Source: JBBRZF01 sp038236965 (GTDB lineage: Bacteria > Acidobacteriota > Terriglobia > Terriglobales > Acidobacteriaceae). From it: a DNA stretch of 33,122 bases. Shown one piece after another: positions 32,048 through 33,122 of the stretch. Position 1 is the first letter of the stretch, and the number at the start of each line of letters is the position of its first letter. The notes below the pieces were generated by a model. That model saw nothing but the letters and a program-made list of their open reading frames with translations. It was not told the DNA's origin and searched no databases. Where the stretch lies: positions 1 through 33,122 of the forward strand of contig JBBRZF010000018.1 in the NCBI GenBank assembly GCA_038236965.1, read 5' to 3'. Made by a program: the position numbers and the translations under genes.

Positions 32048-32983
32048 GTGAAACTTTCGCGAATCATGCTGGTATTCATCTGTGCTGCTTTGCCGCTGAT
32101 GGCCGCCACCGAGCGTGGAATCGTGGTGCGCGCCGCGGTGATGTACGTTGCGCCCGACTCGGGCGCGGAAAAACTGGTGACGCTGGAACGCGGTCGCGAG
32201 ATGGCCGTGCTGGAACGCACGCGCGGCTTCGTCCACGTATTCGCCACCGTGGAGCAGACCTTCGGCGAGGATCGCGACATATCCGGATGGATCGCCGATC
32301 GCGGATTGATCACCTCCGCTACGCCGAAGGGCGACCTGATCATCTATGGCGAGGCTGTGGATTCGGAGAACGAGGCGAGCCGCGATCATGGCCGCAAGAA
32401 TGCCGCGCAGGATGCGATGCGCCTCTACCGTCGCGTATGGGAGTACTTCCCTGCTTCGCCCCTGGCGGGCGAGTCGCTGTATCGTTCGGCCGACATTCGA
32501 TGGCAGTTGGACAAAGCGGACAAAAGCTCGCGTCCCTCGGCAAAGTCGATGGATCCGAAGGACCGTATGCCTATTCCCGATGAGCAGATGAAGGAAGTGA
32601 TGAAGAAGTTCCCGGGAACGAAGTGGGCTTACCTGGCGGCGTTCCACTTGCTCGACAATAAACTCTGCGGCGACTGGCAGGCACAATCGAAGTGTCCGGA
32701 AAAAGAAGCGGAGCTGTACGAGAACTATGTGAAGCAGTATCCGCAATCGCCTGCGGTGGCCGAAGCGCTTTACGATGCGGCGCAACGCTATGCTTTGCTG
32801 GTAGAGATTTATAAGACGGAAGGCCAGGCGCAGAAGTCCGGCGGCGCGCAGCAACGGGCGGTCGCCACCGCGCAACGCATCGCCTCCGCGCCCAGCGTAA
32901 GCGCCGATTGGACGGCGCGCGGCGAACGGTTGATATACATGGTGCAGAACAATATTCCGCTGTATGGGAATACGGTGGAATAG
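32048..32983 (+). CDS. Exported protein with SH3b domain and helical (TPR/BamD-like) repeats
   Basis: This 311-residue protein uses a GTG start at 32048 with AGAGGAG seven bases upstream; an in-frame GTG at 32030 lacks a good site. Signal peptide: KLSRIMLVFICAALPLMAAT. Residues about 30-95 resemble an SH3b domain (VRAAVMYVAPDSGAEKLVTL, ending SGWIADRGLI), often cell-wall or ligand binding. The rest is helical, with TPR-like pairs such as RLYRRVWEYFPASPLAGESL and ALYDAAQRYALLVEIYKTEG, similar to BamD-type lipoproteins but without a lipobox Cys. The cellular location is probably periplasmic; the function is unknown. Confidence 0.75.
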   Translation: MKLSRIMLVFICAALPLMAATERGIVVRAAVMYVAPDSGAEKLVTLERGREMAVLERTRGFVHVFATVEQTFGEDRDISGWIADRGLITSATPKGDLIIYGEAVDSENEASRDHGRKNAAQDAMRLYRRVWEYFPASPLAGESLYRSADIRWQLDKADKSSRPSAKSMDPKDRMPIPDEQMKEVMKKFPGTKWAYLAAFHLLDNKLCGDWQAQSKCPEKEAELYENYVKQYPQSPAVAEALYDAAQRYALLVEIYKTEGQAQKSGGAQQRAVATAQRIASAPSVSADWTARGERLIYMVQNNIPLYGNTVE

Positions 32984-32988
32984 GAACG

Positions 32989-33023
32989 GTAGTGAGTAGC
33001 GAGTTGCGAGTAGCGAGTAAGTA
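32989..33023 (+). repeat. Degenerate 7-mer array (GTAGCGA) between the SH3b gene and uppP
   Basis: The units are GTAGTGA, GTAGCGA, GTTGCGA, GTAGCGA, GTAAGTA in exact 7-bp phase. It starts 6 bases after the stop at 32983 and ends 23 bases before the uppP start. Confidence 0.88.
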
Positions 33024-33046
33024 CAAAAGCGAAAACAGAGGACTGA

Positions 33047-33122
33047 TTGAATCCATATCTGCTGTCTGTAATTCTTGGAATCGTTGAGGGATTGACGGAA
33101 TTTCTGCCGGTTAGTTCGACGG
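33047..33122 (+). CDS. uppP: Undecaprenyl-diphosphate phosphatase, N-terminal fragment (cut by window edge)
   Basis: Only 25 codons are visible. They read NPYLLSVILGIVEGLTEFLP and then VSST, the highly conserved start of UppP/BacA (GIVEGLTEFLPVSSTGH), which recycles the lipid carrier for peptidoglycan and other wall glycans. The start is a TTG at 33047 with AGAGGA five bases upstream. No ATG is available between the preceding stop and the motif. The rest of the gene lies outside the window. Confidence 0.88.
   Translation, partial: MNPYLLSVILGIVEGLTEFLPVSST

Noticed and set aside
31138..32875. Two long minus-strand frames opposite the methyltransferase and SH3b gene
   Set aside because: They are shadows: real families, signal peptide and ribosome-binding sites are on the plus strand, and the frames cross an intergenic repeat.

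Overview
The window is GC-rich (about 60 percent) bacterial DNA from a diderm organism: it carries an Omp85/BamA protein, a TamB protein and periplasmic chaperone sequence. Gene content suggests an acidobacterium of the Terriglobia/Koribacter type. The signs are secreted acidobacterium-like hypothetical proteins, an ECF sigma factor with a short zinc-finger partner, a TMEM175-type channel and distinctive palindromic and short-period intergenic repeats. No rRNA, tRNA, CRISPR, prophage or transposase was seen. The taxonomy is inferred from protein character only.

Left part (1-7229, minus strand): a tightly coupled envelope operon encodes a BamA-like Omp85 protein with about seven POTRA repeats, then a SurA N-domain chaperone-like protein without a PPIase domain, then a TamB-like protein cut by the left edge. 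Divergent to it are a ThiF/MoeB-type adenylyltransferase and a secreted protein with an LPxTA-like C-terminal tail, which is bracketed by three copies of a 20-mer. A minus-strand secreted helical-repeat protein follows, split by a one-base frameshift. Next come an MFSD1-like MFS transporter, and an ECF sigma factor with a soluble-looking zinc-finger anti-sigma factor.

Middle part (14.5-25 kb): biosynthesis. Shikimate kinase overlaps a secreted hypothetical gene by 4 bp. After a terminator and a decayed galT remnant comes the aspartate/lysine block: asd (archaeal/fungal-type), lysC, dapB, dapA and dapD. Together these go from aspartate through the semialdehyde and dihydrodipicolinate to the N-succinylated intermediate, so lysine and diaminopimelate are probably made by the succinylase branch. 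A minus-strand pair (PIG-L deacetylase, then GT4 glycosyltransferase) is inserted between dapA and dapD. A dicarboxylate/amino-acid symporter follows dapD.

Right part (25-33.1 kb): a TMEM175-like channel gene split by a second one-base frameshift, an EcsC-family gene (minus), RNase J with a clear intrinsic terminator, a membrane-anchored alpha/beta hydrolase, a short threonine dehydratase/serine racemase-type enzyme, a COMT-like O-methyltransferase, a secreted SH3b plus helical-repeat protein, and the first 25 codons of uppP at the right edge.

The most unusual non-coding feature is a set of degenerate tandem arrays with 7-9 bp units. Six begin at or within a few bases of a stop codon, and three of these share the same 9-mer. 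Two palindromic repeat types and a galT remnant with a strong palindrome exactly where conserved codons are missing also deserve attention.
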